This document shows, piece after piece, positions 1 to 9,888 of a stretch of 47,077 nt of DNA. Location of the stretch: NCBI GenBank assembly GCA_030378035.1, contig JAUCGI010000019.1, forward strand, positions 1-47,077, read 5' to 3'. Positions within the stretch are counted from its first letter, which is position 1; each line of letters begins with the position of its first letter. Made by a program: the position numbers and the translations under genes. The notes beneath the pieces were generated by a model. It was given only the letters and a program-made list of their open reading frames with translations. It searched no databases and had not been told where the DNA came from. This DNA comes from Desulfobacterales bacterium HSG2 (lineage in GTDB: Bacteria > Desulfobacterota > Desulfobacteria > Desulfobacterales > 4be13).

Positions 1-199
1 AGCATCAAGCATCAAGCATCAAGCATCAAGCATCCAGCATCCAGCATCCAGCATCAAGCATCCAGCATCAAGCATCCAGCATCAAGCATCCAGCATCAAG
101 CATCCAGCATCAAGCATCCAGCATCAAGCATCCAGCATCAAGCATCCAGCATCAAACATCCAGCATCCAGCATCCAGCATCCAGCATCAAGCATCAAGC
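1..199. repeat. Heptanucleotide tandem array GCATCAA/GCATCCA
   Basis: About 28 seven-base units run from the window edge into the last codons of gene R. Two unit types, GCATCAA and GCATCCA, alternate over much of the array (about 50-155), making a 14-base higher-order period. Read on the minus strand the unit TTGATGC continues the coding end of R (CTTGATGCTTGA). The array may extend beyond the window. Confidence 0.95.
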
Positions 200-3100
200 A
201 TTTTCAGCAGAACGGAGAGTCCCCCTTCCGTATCCAGTGCTGACATGGCTTTTTTCAACTCGGCTTTCTCCTGCCGGAATTCTGAATCCGGAAGCAGACT
301 CAGCAGAGGATCCAGAAGCCGCCAGCCGCTCATCTGATTCTTTTCAAGGAGGGCGGCCATCTCCGTCAGGATATCCTCCGCTTTTGACAGGTCAAAGACT
401 CCGTCTCCGTTTTCATAACCTGTATCGGCGGATTCGTCAACCGGGTTCAGGGTTTTCAGGGCCTCTGTAAAATGCGTCAGTTTCCGGCCAAACACCCTGA
501 GCAGGGGCCGGGCCTCCTCTGTTTCCTCCTTTCTGAGGGCGCTGTCCAGTTTCCGGGCAGCGGTGAAAAGCTCATCCGCGCACAGATTGCCCGAAACCCC
601 CTTTATGGCGTGGGTTAGTTTCCGGGCATCCCGGATGTTGCCTCCGTCCAGAAGCGTTCCGATTTCGGCGGCCGCATGTTCGTACTTTTCCAGGAAACTC
701 CCCAGCATCATCCTCAGCAGCCCCGCGTCTCCCCTGACCCGTCTCAGGGCGGTTTTCAGATCGATGCCGGGCAGGTCGTCGGGAAGCCCGGCCCCGGATT
801 CGGGCGTCCGTTTCCCACGCTCCGAAAACTCTCCGGGAATCTCCCTTTTCCCAGGTTTTATCCATTTGCAGAGAACCGCGTACAACCGCTCTTCGTCAAC
901 GGGCTTGGTCAGATAGTCGTTCATGCCCGCATCCATACATTTCTCCCGGTCCCCCCTCATGGCATGAGCGGTCATGGCGATGACCGGCAGATCGTCGAAT
1001 TCCGGTCTCCCGCGTATGAGCCGCGTGGCCTCGTGTCCGTCCATCTCCGGCATCTCGATGTCCATCAGAACAATGTCATACAAAGGCGCCGCATCACCGG
1101 CCCCGGTTCCCGGCGTTCGAAGACTCGACTGAGCTCGCCGAAGTCTGATCTCACGCCGGAGCATTTCCACCGCCTCCCTGCCGTTTTCCGCCACCTCCGT
1201 GATCAGTCCGGCACCCTCCAGCATGGCAACCGCGACATTCCGGTTGATTTCATTGTCTTCGGCCAGCAGGACCCTGGCCCCCCTGATGTCAGCGAGGGAT
1301 TCGGAACTGGCATGTTCTGTCTCAGTTTTCTCCCGCGGCACCAGCGCGTCCTCACAACCGAAAACCTCCATGACCGAGTTGAACATCTCGGACGAGCTGA
1401 CAGGCTTGTGAAGAAAGGCGTCTATTCCGGTCTCTCCGGCTTTTGTCATTTGGAAGACCTCCCTGCGTCCGTACATGGTCACCATGATGATCTTCGGCAT
1501 GGCCCCCTCTCTCACAAACAGGGGATCGCTCCTGATCTGCCGGGCAACCCCGAACCCGTCCGTGTTCGGCATCCTCCAGTCCAGGATAACCAAGTCATAA
1601 GGCTTACTATATAACGCTTTTTTCAGTTTGTCAAGGGCATCTTTTCCCGAATCCGCAACCGTCACCTGAAAGCTGCCGAACGCCTCAAGCATGTCCCTGA
1701 AAATGATCCGGGCCGCCTCGCTGTCATCGACCACCAGCACTTTCAGACCTCTCACATCCTCGGGGGCAAGCAGGACACGCCGCCTTTCCTCGGACTGAAG
1801 TGCGAAGGGAAGGGTGAAACAGAAGGTGCTTCCCTCTTCGGCAGGCTCAGATACCGCTTCGGCATCTTCGGCAGGCTCAGATACCTCTTCGGCAGGCTCA
1901 GATACCACGGTGCTTTCCGCCCATATCCGCCCCCCCATCAGGTTCACCAGTTGCCGGCAGATGGAGAGTCCCAGACCGGTGCCTCCGTATTTCCGTGTCA
2001 CGGAACCGTCCGCCTGGGTGAAGGGGTCGAACAGGGTCTCAATCTTTTCGGGAGAGATTCCGATCCCGGTGTCCCGGACAGAGAAAAGAAGCTCCGTCTC
2101 GTTTTCAGACACCGGTCTGTCAGTCACCTGAACCCTGAGAACAATTTCCCCCTTCTCCGTGAATTTGACCGCGTTGCCCACCAGGTTGATGAGGATCTGG
2201 TTCAGCCGGAGCGGATCACCTCTCAGGGACAGGGGAACCGCTTTGTCAATGACATAAAACAGCTCGACATCCTTCTCGGCGGCTTTCTCCCCGGTGATAT
2301 CGGCGACCCTGCTGATTAGATGGTTCAGCATGAAGTCCGTGGCGTCAATCTCCATTCTGCCCTCCTCGATTCTGGAAAAATCAAGGATATCGTTGATGAT
2401 GCTCAGGAGATGATCGGAGGATTTGCGGACCTTTCTCAGATAATCCTCCTGCCGGGGGGTCAGGTCCGATTTGAGAACCAGATTGGTCAGACCGATGATG
2501 CCGTTCATCGGCGTTCTGATCTCATGGCTCATTCTGGCGAGAAACTCACTCTTGGCTTTGTTAGCGATCCTGGCTTTTTTCGCGGTTTTTGCCAAGGCCA
2601 TGGTTCTTTTATCCACCAGTTCCTCCAGACGGGCGTTCAGAGCGGCCAGTTCATCTCGCGCTTTTTTTCGTTTTGTAATATCCCGCCAACTGGACCTGCT
2701 GCATATAATCCTTCCCTGTTCGTCACGAACAGCGGAAACATTTAACAACACATCAATGACGCTTCCGTCCTTTCGTTGTAGTTGCAGTTCCTCACCTTCT
2801 ATTTCTCCTGTCTTCACAAATAGCGGAAATACGTTTGTTTTTGCGTACTCCGCACTCTCCGGAGCGTACATTGCAAAGACGGGGCGACCAATGATTTCTT
2901 CTTTCGCATAGCCCGTCGCCTTAACCAGGGTATGATTACATTCTGTTATCGTAGCAGTTTTCGCATCAACGGAAATATACATGTCCGGCGCGTTATCGTA
3001 AAGATCCTGGTATTTCTCCTCGCTTTTTTGCAACGCTTCTGTTCGGATCCGGACTTTTTCCTCCAAGGTCTCATTTGCCTTTTGCAACCGGCGCTTCAGG

Positions 3101-3480
3101 GAATTAATGGTGAGATGCGTTTTCACCCTCGCGATCACTTCTTCCGCCTCGAAAGGTTTGGTCAGATAATCCACGCCACCCACGGAAAAAGCTTTCATTT
3201 TATCGCCAAGTTCGTGTCTGGCGGTGATAAAAATGACAGGGATATCCTGTGTGCCCGGATCAGATTTTAACTGCTGACAGACCTCATAGCCGTCCATATC
3301 CGGCATTCTCACATCCAACAGAATCAGATCCGGGGTTTCTGTCTGAACCGCGAGCAGGGCACGGGGCCCGTTCGTGGCGAAACAGACCTGATAATCGTGC
3401 TCCGTGAGAATATTTTTCAGTAGTTTCAGAATATTCAGATTGTCATCGACAACCAGAATACGCGCTTTTGAATCACTCAT
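187..3480 (-). CDS. Gene R: soluble receiver-led PAS hybrid kinase with two further receivers and HPt
   Basis: A 1097-residue protein. Seen: receiver 1 (DD at 12-13, D56, T86, K108), coiled coil (120-155), PAS (about 155-272), coiled coil, HisKA (SHEIRTP, H319), HATPase (NLVGNA 433-438 region, DTGIGI, GTGLGL), receiver 2 (D634, LDWRMP), receiver 3 (D807, MDIEMP), HPt (H957, [11 protein letters not shown]) and a helical tail ending MLDA. I start at 3480 (MSDSK), one base after the stop of Q, with GGAGGGGG upstream; the ATG 25 codons earlier lies inside Q. VSEPAEE-like units occupy residues 526-550 and a 16-residue insertion (775-790) sits in receiver 3. The stop codon is part of the GCATCAA array that fills the left edge. 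Confidence 0.95.
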   Translation of the reverse strand: MSDSKARILVVDDNLNILKLLKNILTEHDYQVCFATNGPRALLAVQTETPDLILLDVRMPDMDGYEVCQQLKSDPGTQDIPVIFITARHELGDKMKAFSVGGVDYLTKPFEAEEVIARVKTHLTINSLKRRLQKANETLEEKVRIRTEALQKSEEKYQDLYDNAPDMYISVDAKTATITECNHTLVKATGYAKEEIIGRPVFAMYAPESAEYAKTNVFPLFVKTGEIEGEELQLQRKDGSVIDVLLNVSAVRDEQGRIICSRSSWRDITKRKKARDELAALNARLEELVDKRTMALAKTAKKARIANKAKSEFLARMSHEIRTPMNGIIGLTNLVLKSDLTPRQEDYLRKVRKSSDHLLSIINDILDFSRIEEGRMEIDATDFMLNHLISRVADITGEKAAEKDVELFYVIDKAVPLSLRGDPLRLNQILINLVGNAVKFTEKGEIVLRVQVTDRPVSENETELLFSVRDTGIGISPEKIETLFDPFTQADGSVTRKYGGTGLGLSICRQLVNLMGGRIWAESTVVSEPAEEVSEPAEDAEAVSEPAEEGSTFCFTLPFALQSEERRRVLLAPEDVRGLKVLVVDDSEAARIIFRDMLEAFGSFQVTVADSGKDALDKLKKALYSKPYDLVILDWRMPNTDGFGVARQIRSDPLFVREGAMPKIIMVTMYGRREVFQMTKAGETGIDAFLHKPVSSSEMFNSVMEVFGCEDALVPREKTETEHASSESLADIRGARVLLAEDNEINRNVAVAMLEGAGLITEVAENGREAVEMLRREIRLRRAQSSLRTPGTGAGDAAPLYDIVLMDIEMPEMDGHEATRLIRGRPEFDDLPVIAMTAHAMRGDREKCMDAGMNDYLTKPVDEERLYAVLCKWIKPGKREIPGEFSERGKRTPESGAGLPDDLPGIDLKTALRRVRGDAGLLRMMLGSFLEKYEHAAAEIGTLLDGGNIRDARKLTHAIKGVSGNLCADELFTAARKLDSALRKEETEEARPLLRVFGRKLTHFTEALKTLNPVDESADTGYENGDGVFDLSKAEDILTEMAALLEKNQMSGWRLLDPLLSLLPDSEFRQEKAELKKAMSALDTEGGLSVLLKMLDA
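1111..1158 (-). repeat. 48-base in-frame insert in receiver 3 of gene R
   Basis: Adds 16 residues ([16 protein letters not shown]) between EAVEML and GTGAGDAA, a loop before the strand that carries the phospho-acceptor. It contains GACTCGACTGAGCTCGCCGA, a semi-palindromic string. The same insert occurs at 28016-28063; genes D, G, K, M and O lack it. Confidence 0.85.
1831..1905 (-). repeat. In-frame VSEPAEE-type repeat in the ATPase domain of gene R
   Basis: Twenty-one-base units reading VSEPAEE, one altered to [10 protein letters not shown], between WAESTV and GSTFCF. Homologous arrays of different length occur at 7831-7887 (O), 16727-16813 (M), 21682-21789 (K), 28736-28801 (I) and 40357-40428 (D). 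Confidence 0.92.
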
Positions 3481-3481
3481 C

Positions 3482-5974
3482 TTATTTTTCCCCCTCCGTA
3501 CTCTCCCGAAACTCTGTGAGCAGATCGCTGATTTTGTCAAACTGAAAGTTTTCAACCCAAATTTTCAGCGTCTCCGCCAGCTTTGAATACTCCGGTTCCA
3601 GTTGGTCACTCATTTCCATGAGGGCATCGAAATTCCCGGTGACCGCGGCTTTATAAAGTTCTCTGAGCCATCGGTCCGGCAGGCCGGAAAAATCGTCAGG
3701 AGTCAGTTCCTGAGCCATGGAAGCTTCCCGGATATCTTCCTCCTCACAGACATACCTGACACCGAGATGTCGGGAGATGACCTCAAAAATTTCCGATTCC
3801 CGGAAAGGTTTGCGGATAAAATCATCACACCCCGCGGACAAAACCCGTTCCCGCTCCTCCTCAAAGGCGCTGGCGGTCAGGGCCGTGATGGGAACATGGC
3901 TCATTTTGCCAGTCTGTCGGAATTTCTCCGCTTCAATTTTACGGATCTGCCTGACTGCCTCATATCCGTCCATGACAGGCATCCGCATATCCATAAAAAT
4001 AAAATCAGTTTTTTTCTCTCTGAATTTTTCGAGACCCTCCCTGCCATCTGAGGCTTCCAGGACCTCAAAACCCACGGCTTGCAGCAAACGGCGAAGCAAC
4101 AGCCGATTGTCCGGCTTGTCCTCCACATTCAGAATCCGCCTGATCTGCTGCCCCGGTTCCAACCCTGTGATTCGGCGGGGTTCCTGCTTTCTGACGATCT
4201 CATCGGGATTCACGGGTTCGGCGACAATGTGGAATTTGAAAAGGGTTCCCCGCCCCGGCTGACTGGAAACCGTAATATCACCTCCCATCATCCGGACAAA
4301 CTTCCGGCTGATGGAGAGCCCCAGTCCTGTTCCCTCATGGCTCTCTCTCCCGCTGGCGGTCTGCACAAAGGGATCAAAGAGCGTCTCCAGCTCATCCTCC
4401 GCGATCCCCGCACCGCTGTCCTCAATTTCAAAATCAATTCTGTTCTCCGATCCGCTTTCAGCTCTTAAAGTGAGGCCCCCCTCCTTGGTAAACTTGACTG
4501 CGTTTCCCAGGAGGTTGAGCAGTATCTGACGCAGCTTGCCCTCATCCGTTCTGATGTATTGTGTCAGCTCGGAATGATACTCCGGAAGAAACTGCAAATC
4601 CCCGGCTTCGGCACGGATACCGATCATCTCCCCCACACTTTTCAGCATATCGTGAAGATCAAAGCCGGTTTCATTCAGAGTCGTGCGTCCGGCTTCGATC
4701 TTTGACATTTCCAGAACATCATTGATCAGGGAGAGCAGGTGCTCTCCGCTGCGACAGATGATACCCATGTTTTCCCGCTGATGAGCTGAAAGATCGGTGT
4801 CATGAGACATGATATGGGAGAAACCGAGAATGGCACTCATGGGAGTGCGGAGTTCATGGCTCATATTGGCCAGAAATTCACTTTTGGCATGACTGGCTGC
4901 CTCGGCTCTTTTTTTGGCTTTGGCAAGTTCAGCGGTCTGAGCCTCCAATTCGGCAGTGCGCTGTCTGACTTTCACTTCCAAGCCGCCGTGGGCTTTGCGA
5001 AGCTTTTCTTCGCTTTCCCGCAGGGCTTTTTCAGTCTGCTTGCGGACAATAACTTCTGATTCCAAATCCTTTTTTCCTTTGCGGAGTTTCCAATTGAAAA
5101 GGAAAAGTGTCAGAGAAAGGGCAATCAGCAAAGATATGCCGGTTGTTATGCCGGTGATTACCTGCAATTCTTTTTTTGAATATCCGGCAAGTATCTTTGT
5201 GCCCCACCATTTGTTATAAATGCGCTCGTATTCGCCGCTTTTGCGAACTTTGGCAATCCCTTTGTTCAGTAAGTCCAGCACCCCGCGGTTTCCCTCTTTC
5301 ACAACCATTGACCACCTCAGTGTTCTGAGCGGCTCGCCTGTTATTTTAATCTTATCCCTGAGTCTGAGTTCCTGAATGAGATAAAGAATGATTTGCCTGG
5401 GATAGATAAAAGCATCCGCTTTTCCGCTGACCAGTTCATAAAGACCCTGAACAGGCGTTTTTACGACAAGACGCTGAATTTCCGGGAATTCGGATAAATA
5501 CAGATGGGTGATATGTCTGTTTACACAGGCAACTCTTTTCCCTTTGAGCGAATCAAAGCTGGTTATGTTAAACTGATCGGATCGGACAAAAATAACCTCC
5601 GGCATCTCAATGATGGGATCGCTGTAATCAAGAAAGGCATCTCTGTCTTTAGTATATCCTGTGTCATGGATGAAATCGGCTTTGCCCGAATCGAGCCACT
5701 CCAGCACCTGAGTCCAATGATCAGAATGAATATGGCTGATTTTGCCACCGATTGCCCTTACAACAGCAGTCGAAAGCTCGCGCCCGAATCCGGTGAGATT
5801 GCCGTTTCTGTCAAGCAGGTTCATCGGCGGAAAATTGTTTGAAGAAGTAGCCACAAGATTCGCTGATGAATGATTTTTGTCCTGTGCCACTGCCAATTGG
5901 GAAATCAGAAGAAATTCCAAAAAGAAAAGCAGCAGCAATACTTGTAATTTCCTGTTTTGTCTGTTTGTCATCAT
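3482..5974 (-). CDS. Gene Q: sensor kinase with fused periplasmic binding domain, no HPt
   Basis: An 830-residue membrane kinase. Seen: signal sequence (about 9-30, ending LAVAQ), family-3 binding-protein domain (about 38-262) with the conserved [15 protein letters not shown] and [17 protein letters not shown] (about 271-294), coiled coil (300-360), HisKA (SHELRTP, H373), HATPase (NLLGNA, DSGAGI, GTGLGL), receiver (D662, [11 protein letters not shown]722) and a C-terminal bundle without a phosphotransfer histidine. Architecture is BvgS/EvgS-like minus the HPt. From HisKA on it is almost the same as gene H. The start is set by GGAGGGGAG upstream of a double ATG at 5974/5971; the upstream ATG at 6001 would put that site inside the gene. 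The stop is one base before gene R. Confidence 0.94.
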   Translation of the reverse strand: MMTNRQNRKLQVLLLLFFLEFLLISQLAVAQDKNHSSANLVATSSNNFPPMNLLDRNGNLTGFGRELSTAVVRAIGGKISHIHSDHWTQVLEWLDSGKADFIHDTGYTKDRDAFLDYSDPIIEMPEVIFVRSDQFNITSFDSLKGKRVACVNRHITHLYLSEFPEIQRLVVKTPVQGLYELVSGKADAFIYPRQIILYLIQELRLRDKIKITGEPLRTLRWSMVVKEGNRGVLDLLNKGIAKVRKSGEYERIYNKWWGTKILAGYSKKELQVITGITTGISLLIALSLTLFLFNWKLRKGKKDLESEVIVRKQTEKALRESEEKLRKAHGGLEVKVRQRTAELEAQTAELAKAKKRAEAASHAKSEFLANMSHELRTPMSAILGFSHIMSHDTDLSAHQRENMGIICRSGEHLLSLINDVLEMSKIEAGRTTLNETGFDLHDMLKSVGEMIGIRAEAGDLQFLPEYHSELTQYIRTDEGKLRQILLNLLGNAVKFTKEGGLTLRAESGSENRIDFEIEDSGAGIAEDELETLFDPFVQTASGRESHEGTGLGLSISRKFVRMMGGDITVSSQPGRGTLFKFHIVAEPVNPDEIVRKQEPRRITGLEPGQQIRRILNVEDKPDNRLLLRRLLQAVGFEVLEASDGREGLEKFREKKTDFIFMDMRMPVMDGYEAVRQIRKIEAEKFRQTGKMSHVPITALTASAFEEERERVLSAGCDDFIRKPFRESEIFEVISRHLGVRYVCEEEDIREASMAQELTPDDFSGLPDRWLRELYKAAVTGNFDALMEMSDQLEPEYSKLAETLKIWVENFQFDKISDLLTEFRESTEGEK

Positions 5975-6025
5975 AATTATTCTCCCCTCCTTTGTTATCA
6001 ATAAGATATGAACATTATTTGAATC

Positions 6026-6208
6026 TTAAATGTTTCCCGAAATTTTGTTTCTAATATGCAAGCCCTTATGAAACAAGGCTTCAAGAGTCCTCTCTTGTGT
6101 AAGAGCCGTTATTTGAACCTCCTCCGCGGATTCAATAGGGGAATACCGGGAATCATCAGGCTTATCATCCGAGACCAGTATTTTGGGTTTGTCGAAATCT
6201 TCATTCAT
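6026..6208 (-). pseudogene. Gene P: truncated receiver remnant, 60 residues
   Basis: A short reading frame whose ATG overlaps the stop of O (ATGA) and has GGAG upstream, so it is probably translated. Residues 1-17 ([17 protein letters not shown]) match the opening of gene A, including the acidic DD of a receiver, but the sequence then loses all resemblance: no phospho-acceptor strand, threonine or lysine follow. The remaining about 40 residues (SPIESAEEVQITALTQERT onward) are unrecognised. Two readings fit: a decayed receiver gene whose body was deleted, or a chance frame kept alive behind a conserved start region. It lies 51 bases before gene Q. I favour a remnant because the upstream DNA also resembles that of A and L. 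Confidence 0.5.
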
Positions 6209-9200
6209 TGTTCATCTCCTTTGGCAGAAATCTTCAGTTTCTGACCCAGTTTCAGCAGAACGGAGAGTCCCCCCTCCGTATCCAGTGCGGAGATGGCTTT
6301 TCTCAGTGCGGTTTTCTCCTGCCGGAATTCGGAATCCGGAAGCAGATTCAGCAAAGGTTCCAGAAGCCGCCAGCCGCTCATCTGGTTCTTTTCAAGGAGG
6401 GCAGCCATCTCCGTCAGAATTTCCCCGGCCTGAGACAGGTCCGCGTCCTCATTCTCCTCCTGGCAGCCTGTTCCTTCTGATTCCTCATCCGGGTTCAGCA
6501 TTTTCAGGGCATCGGTGAGCTGCGTCAGTTCCCGTGCAAACACCTCCAGCAGAGGCCCGGCCCCCTCTGTTTTCTCCTCTCTGAGAGCGATGTCCAGTTC
6601 CCGCGCCGCGGCGAAAAGCGCATCCGCGCACAGATTGCCCGAAACCCCCTTTATGGCGTGGGTCAGCTTATGGGCATCCCGGAGTTTTCCCCGGTCCAGA
6701 AGCGTTCCGATTTCGCCGGCCGCATGTTCGTACTTTTCCAGGAAACTCCCCAGCATCATCCTCAGCAGCCCCGCGTCGCCCCTGACCCGTCTCAGGGCGG
6801 TTTTCAGATCGATGCCGGGCAGGTTGTCCGGAAGTGCCGCACCGGATTCGGGCGTCCGTTTCCCATGTTCCTGAAACCCTTCGGGAACCTCCCTTTTCCC
6901 GGGTTTTATCCATTTGCAGAGAACCGCGTACAACCGCTGTTCGTCAACGGGCTTGGTCAGATAGTCGTTCATGCCCGCATCCAGACATTTCTCCCGGTCT
7001 CCCTTCATGGCATGGGCGGTCATGGCTATGACGGGCAGACCGTCAAATTCCGGTCTCCCGCGTATGAGCCGCGTGGCCTCGTGTCCGTCCATCTCCGGCA
7101 TCTCAATATCCATCAGCACAATGTCATACAAAGACGCCGCATCACCGGCCCCGGTTCCCAGCATTTCCACCGCTTCAATGCCGTTTTTCGCAACCTCCGT
7201 GATCATTCCCGCCCCCTCCAGCATGGCAACCCCCACATTCCGGTTGATGTCATTGTCTTCGGCCAGCAGGATCCTGGCACCCCTGATCTCGGCGAGGGAT
7301 TCGGAACTGATATCTTCTGTCTCAGTTTTTTCTCTCTGCACCAGGGCATCCTCACGGCCGAAAACCTCCATGACCGAGTTGAACATCTCGGACGAGCTGA
7401 CAGGCTTGCGAAGAAAGGCGTCTATTCCGGTCGCCTCAGCCTTTATCTGCTGAAAGACCTCCCCGCGTCCGTGCATGGTCACCATGATGATCTTCGGCAT
7501 GGCCCCCTCTTTCATGAACAGGGGATCGCTCCTGATCTGCCGGGCAACCCCGAACCCGTCCGTGTCCGGCATCCTCCAGTCCAGGATAACCAAGTCATAA
7601 GGCTTACCATATAACGCTTTTTTCAGTTTGTCAAGGGCTTCTTTTCCCGAGGAGGCCAGCGTCACCTGAAAGTTGTCAAACCCGCGGAGCATATCCCTGA
7701 AAATGATTCGGGCCGCCTCGTTGTCATCGGCCACCAGCACCTTCAGGTTACTCACATCCTCGGGGGCAAGCAGGACACGCCGCCTTTCCTCAGACTGAAG
7801 TGCAAAGGGAAGGGTGAAACAGAAGGTGCTTCCCCCTCCCTCTTCGGCATCTTCGGCAGGCTCAGATACCGCGGCAGGCTCAGACACCACGGTGCTTTCC
7901 GCCCATATCCGCCCCCCCATCAGATTCACCAGTTGCCGGCAGATGGAGAGTCCCAGACCGGTGCCTCCGTATTTCCGTGTCACGGAACCGTCCGCCTGGG
8001 TGAAGGGGTCGAACAGGGTCTCAATCTTTTCGGGAGAGATTCCGATCCCGGTGTCCCGGACAGAGAAAAGAAGCTCCGTCTCGTTTTCAGACACCGGTCT
8101 GTCAGTCACCTGAACCCTGAGGACAATTTCCCCCCTCTCCGTGAATTTGACCGCGTTGCCCACCAAGTTGATGAGGATCTGGTTCAGCCGGAGCGGATCA
8201 CCTCTCAGGGACAGGGGGACCGCCTTGTCAATGACGTAAAACAGTTCGACATTTTTCTCGGCGATCCTCTCCCCGGTAATATCGGCGACCCTGCTGATTA
8301 CATGGTTCAGCATGAAGTCCGTGGCGTCAATCTCCAATTTTCCCTCCTCGATTCTGGAAAAATCAAGGATGTCGTTGATGATGTTCAGGAGATGATCGGA
8401 GGATTTGCGGGCCTTTTTCAGATAATCCTCCTGCCGGGAGGTCAGGTCTGATTTGAGAACCAGGCCGGTCAGACCGATGATGCCGTTCATCGGTGTTCTG
8501 ATCTCATGGCTCATTCTGGCAAGAAACTCACTCTTGGCTCTGTTGGCGGCCTTGGCCTTTTCGGTAGTTTTCGCCAGTTCCCTGGTCCTTTCATCCACCA
8601 GTTCTTCCAGACGGGCATTTATGGCGGCCAGTTCGTTTTCCGCTTTCTTGCGCTCGGTGTTGTCAATGGCCATTTCCAGAACCATCGGCTCATCGTCACC
8701 CAGTCCCGGAAACGGCTCATCATAGATCATAAAACTGCGATTGTCCTCGCCCGTCCACTCCCAAACTATGGGAGTATTCGTCTCGAACACATGTAATGTG
8801 GGACATATCTCACAAGGTTCACATCTGCCATGAATCACTTCATAACAGAGGCGTCCTTTCGGATCGCCAAACGCCTCATGGAATCTTGCATTCGCGAACG
8901 GGATTGTATAGTCACGAGCCTGCAAGTAAACAAAGCCCGGGATCATATCCAACACAGCGAAGAGTCTGCGCCTTTCTGCCTCCAGTCCTTCCACAGCCCT
9001 TCTGAGTTCTGTGACGTCGCGATACACAACGCATACCGAGATAACATTGCCGTCAGTGCCCCGAATAGGGGAGAGAATCGAATCTGTGTGATACATAAGT
9101 CCCTGCATCTCCGTCTCGTCCTGAACGCGCATCCTCTCCCCGGTCTCGAACACCTGATCAACGCGGTCCATCCACAGGCGCATGAAATCGGGGACATGTC

Positions 9201-9888
9201 CCAGCCCGTCGCGGATATTCATGCCGATGACCTTGTCCGGAGTCGTGCCCACATGGTCAATCGCCGCCTGATTTGCGTAGATATAGTTGTAGTCCCTGTC
9301 CCAGATCAGCACACAGTCCTGGGCAGAATCAAATGCAGCCCGAAAGCGATCCTCGATCTTCCTCCGTTCTTCTTCCGCTTTTTTACGCTCGGCAATCTCA
9401 TTTTCCAGCATTTTCATGCGTTCTTCAAGTTCCGCTGTTCTTTTCCGGACCTCTTTTTCGAGATGTTCCTGATACTTGTGAATTTTCAGATGCGTGGTGA
9501 CACGCGCCAGGATTTCCTCTTTCTGCACCGGCTTGGTGACATAGTCAACCGCTCCTGCCGAGAAACCTCTGACCTTATCTTCTGCCTCGTCCAGCACAGT
9601 CATGAAAATCACCGGAATGTCTCTGGTGGCTTCGTCGGATTTTAATCTGCGGCACGTTTCAAAGCCGTCTATTCCATCCGGCATCATGACGTCCAGCAGG
9701 ATAATGTCAGGATGAAGATGCCTTGCCCGTTTCAACGCAATTTCACCACTTGTTGCCACTGATGCACGGAAGCCTCTTTCTTCCATACAATTCACGATGA
9801 CACCCAAATTCTTGGGATTGTCATCAACAATTAAAACGGTATTTTTCCGGGAATCATTCGGAGTATTCTTTTCTGATGCCTTGCTCAT
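6205..9888 (-). CDS. Gene O: soluble receiver-led hybrid kinase with two PAS domains and HPt
   Basis: A 1227-residue protein. Seen: receiver 1 (DD at 22-23, D66, K119), coiled coil (135-180), PAS 1 (about 182-295), PAS 2 (about 305-413), coiled coil, HisKA (SHEIRTP, H461), HATPase, receiver 2 (D770), receiver 3 (D927), HPt (H1077, [11 protein letters not shown]) and a lysine-rich end KGDEQ. PAS 2 has cysteines at 348, 356, 359 and 362 ([16 protein letters not shown]), a cluster that recurs in PAS domains of anaerobes and could bind metal or report redox state; that is inference. Translation is coupled to N: GGAGG lies in the last codons of N and the ATG overlaps its stop. Its own stop overlaps gene P in the same way. 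The VSEPAA unit array is the shortest of the six copies (residues 668-686). Confidence 0.95.
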   Translation of the reverse strand: MSKASEKNTPNDSRKNTVLIVDDNPKNLGVIVNCMEERGFRASVATSGEIALKRARHLHPDIILLDVMMPDGIDGFETCRRLKSDEATRDIPVIFMTVLDEAEDKVRGFSAGAVDYVTKPVQKEEILARVTTHLKIHKYQEHLEKEVRKRTAELEERMKMLENEIAERKKAEEERRKIEDRFRAAFDSAQDCVLIWDRDYNYIYANQAAIDHVGTTPDKVIGMNIRDGLGHVPDFMRLWMDRVDQVFETGERMRVQDETEMQGLMYHTDSILSPIRGTDGNVISVCVVYRDVTELRRAVEGLEAERRRLFAVLDMIPGFVYLQARDYTIPFANARFHEAFGDPKGRLCYEVIHGRCEPCEICPTLHVFETNTPIVWEWTGEDNRSFMIYDEPFPGLGDDEPMVLEMAIDNTERKKAENELAAINARLEELVDERTRELAKTTEKAKAANRAKSEFLARMSHEIRTPMNGIIGLTGLVLKSDLTSRQEDYLKKARKSSDHLLNIINDILDFSRIEEGKLEIDATDFMLNHVISRVADITGERIAEKNVELFYVIDKAVPLSLRGDPLRLNQILINLVGNAVKFTERGEIVLRVQVTDRPVSENETELLFSVRDTGIGISPEKIETLFDPFTQADGSVTRKYGGTGLGLSICRQLVNLMGGRIWAESTVVSEPAAVSEPAEDAEEGGGSTFCFTLPFALQSEERRRVLLAPEDVSNLKVLVADDNEAARIIFRDMLRGFDNFQVTLASSGKEALDKLKKALYGKPYDLVILDWRMPDTDGFGVARQIRSDPLFMKEGAMPKIIMVTMHGRGEVFQQIKAEATGIDAFLRKPVSSSEMFNSVMEVFGREDALVQREKTETEDISSESLAEIRGARILLAEDNDINRNVGVAMLEGAGMITEVAKNGIEAVEMLGTGAGDAASLYDIVLMDIEMPEMDGHEATRLIRGRPEFDGLPVIAMTAHAMKGDREKCLDAGMNDYLTKPVDEQRLYAVLCKWIKPGKREVPEGFQEHGKRTPESGAALPDNLPGIDLKTALRRVRGDAGLLRMMLGSFLEKYEHAAGEIGTLLDRGKLRDAHKLTHAIKGVSGNLCADALFAAARELDIALREEKTEGAGPLLEVFARELTQLTDALKMLNPDEESEGTGCQEENEDADLSQAGEILTEMAALLEKNQMSGWRLLEPLLNLLPDSEFRQEKTALRKAISALDTEGGLSVLLKLGQKLKISAKGDEQ
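7831..7887 (-). repeat. In-frame VSEPAA-type repeat in the ATPase domain of gene O
   Basis: Shortest copy: VSEPAA followed by [13 protein letters not shown]. Confidence 0.88.
9885..9888 (-). promoter_or_regulatory. ATGA stop-start overlap coupling genes N and O
   Basis: The stop of N and the start of O share ATGA, with GGAGG inside the last codons of N (MEENK). The same overlap occurs at O/P (6205-6208) and F/G (34960-34963). Confidence 0.85.

Noticed and set aside
1-199. CRISPR array
   Set aside because: The repeat is only seven bases with no spacers and no cas genes are present.
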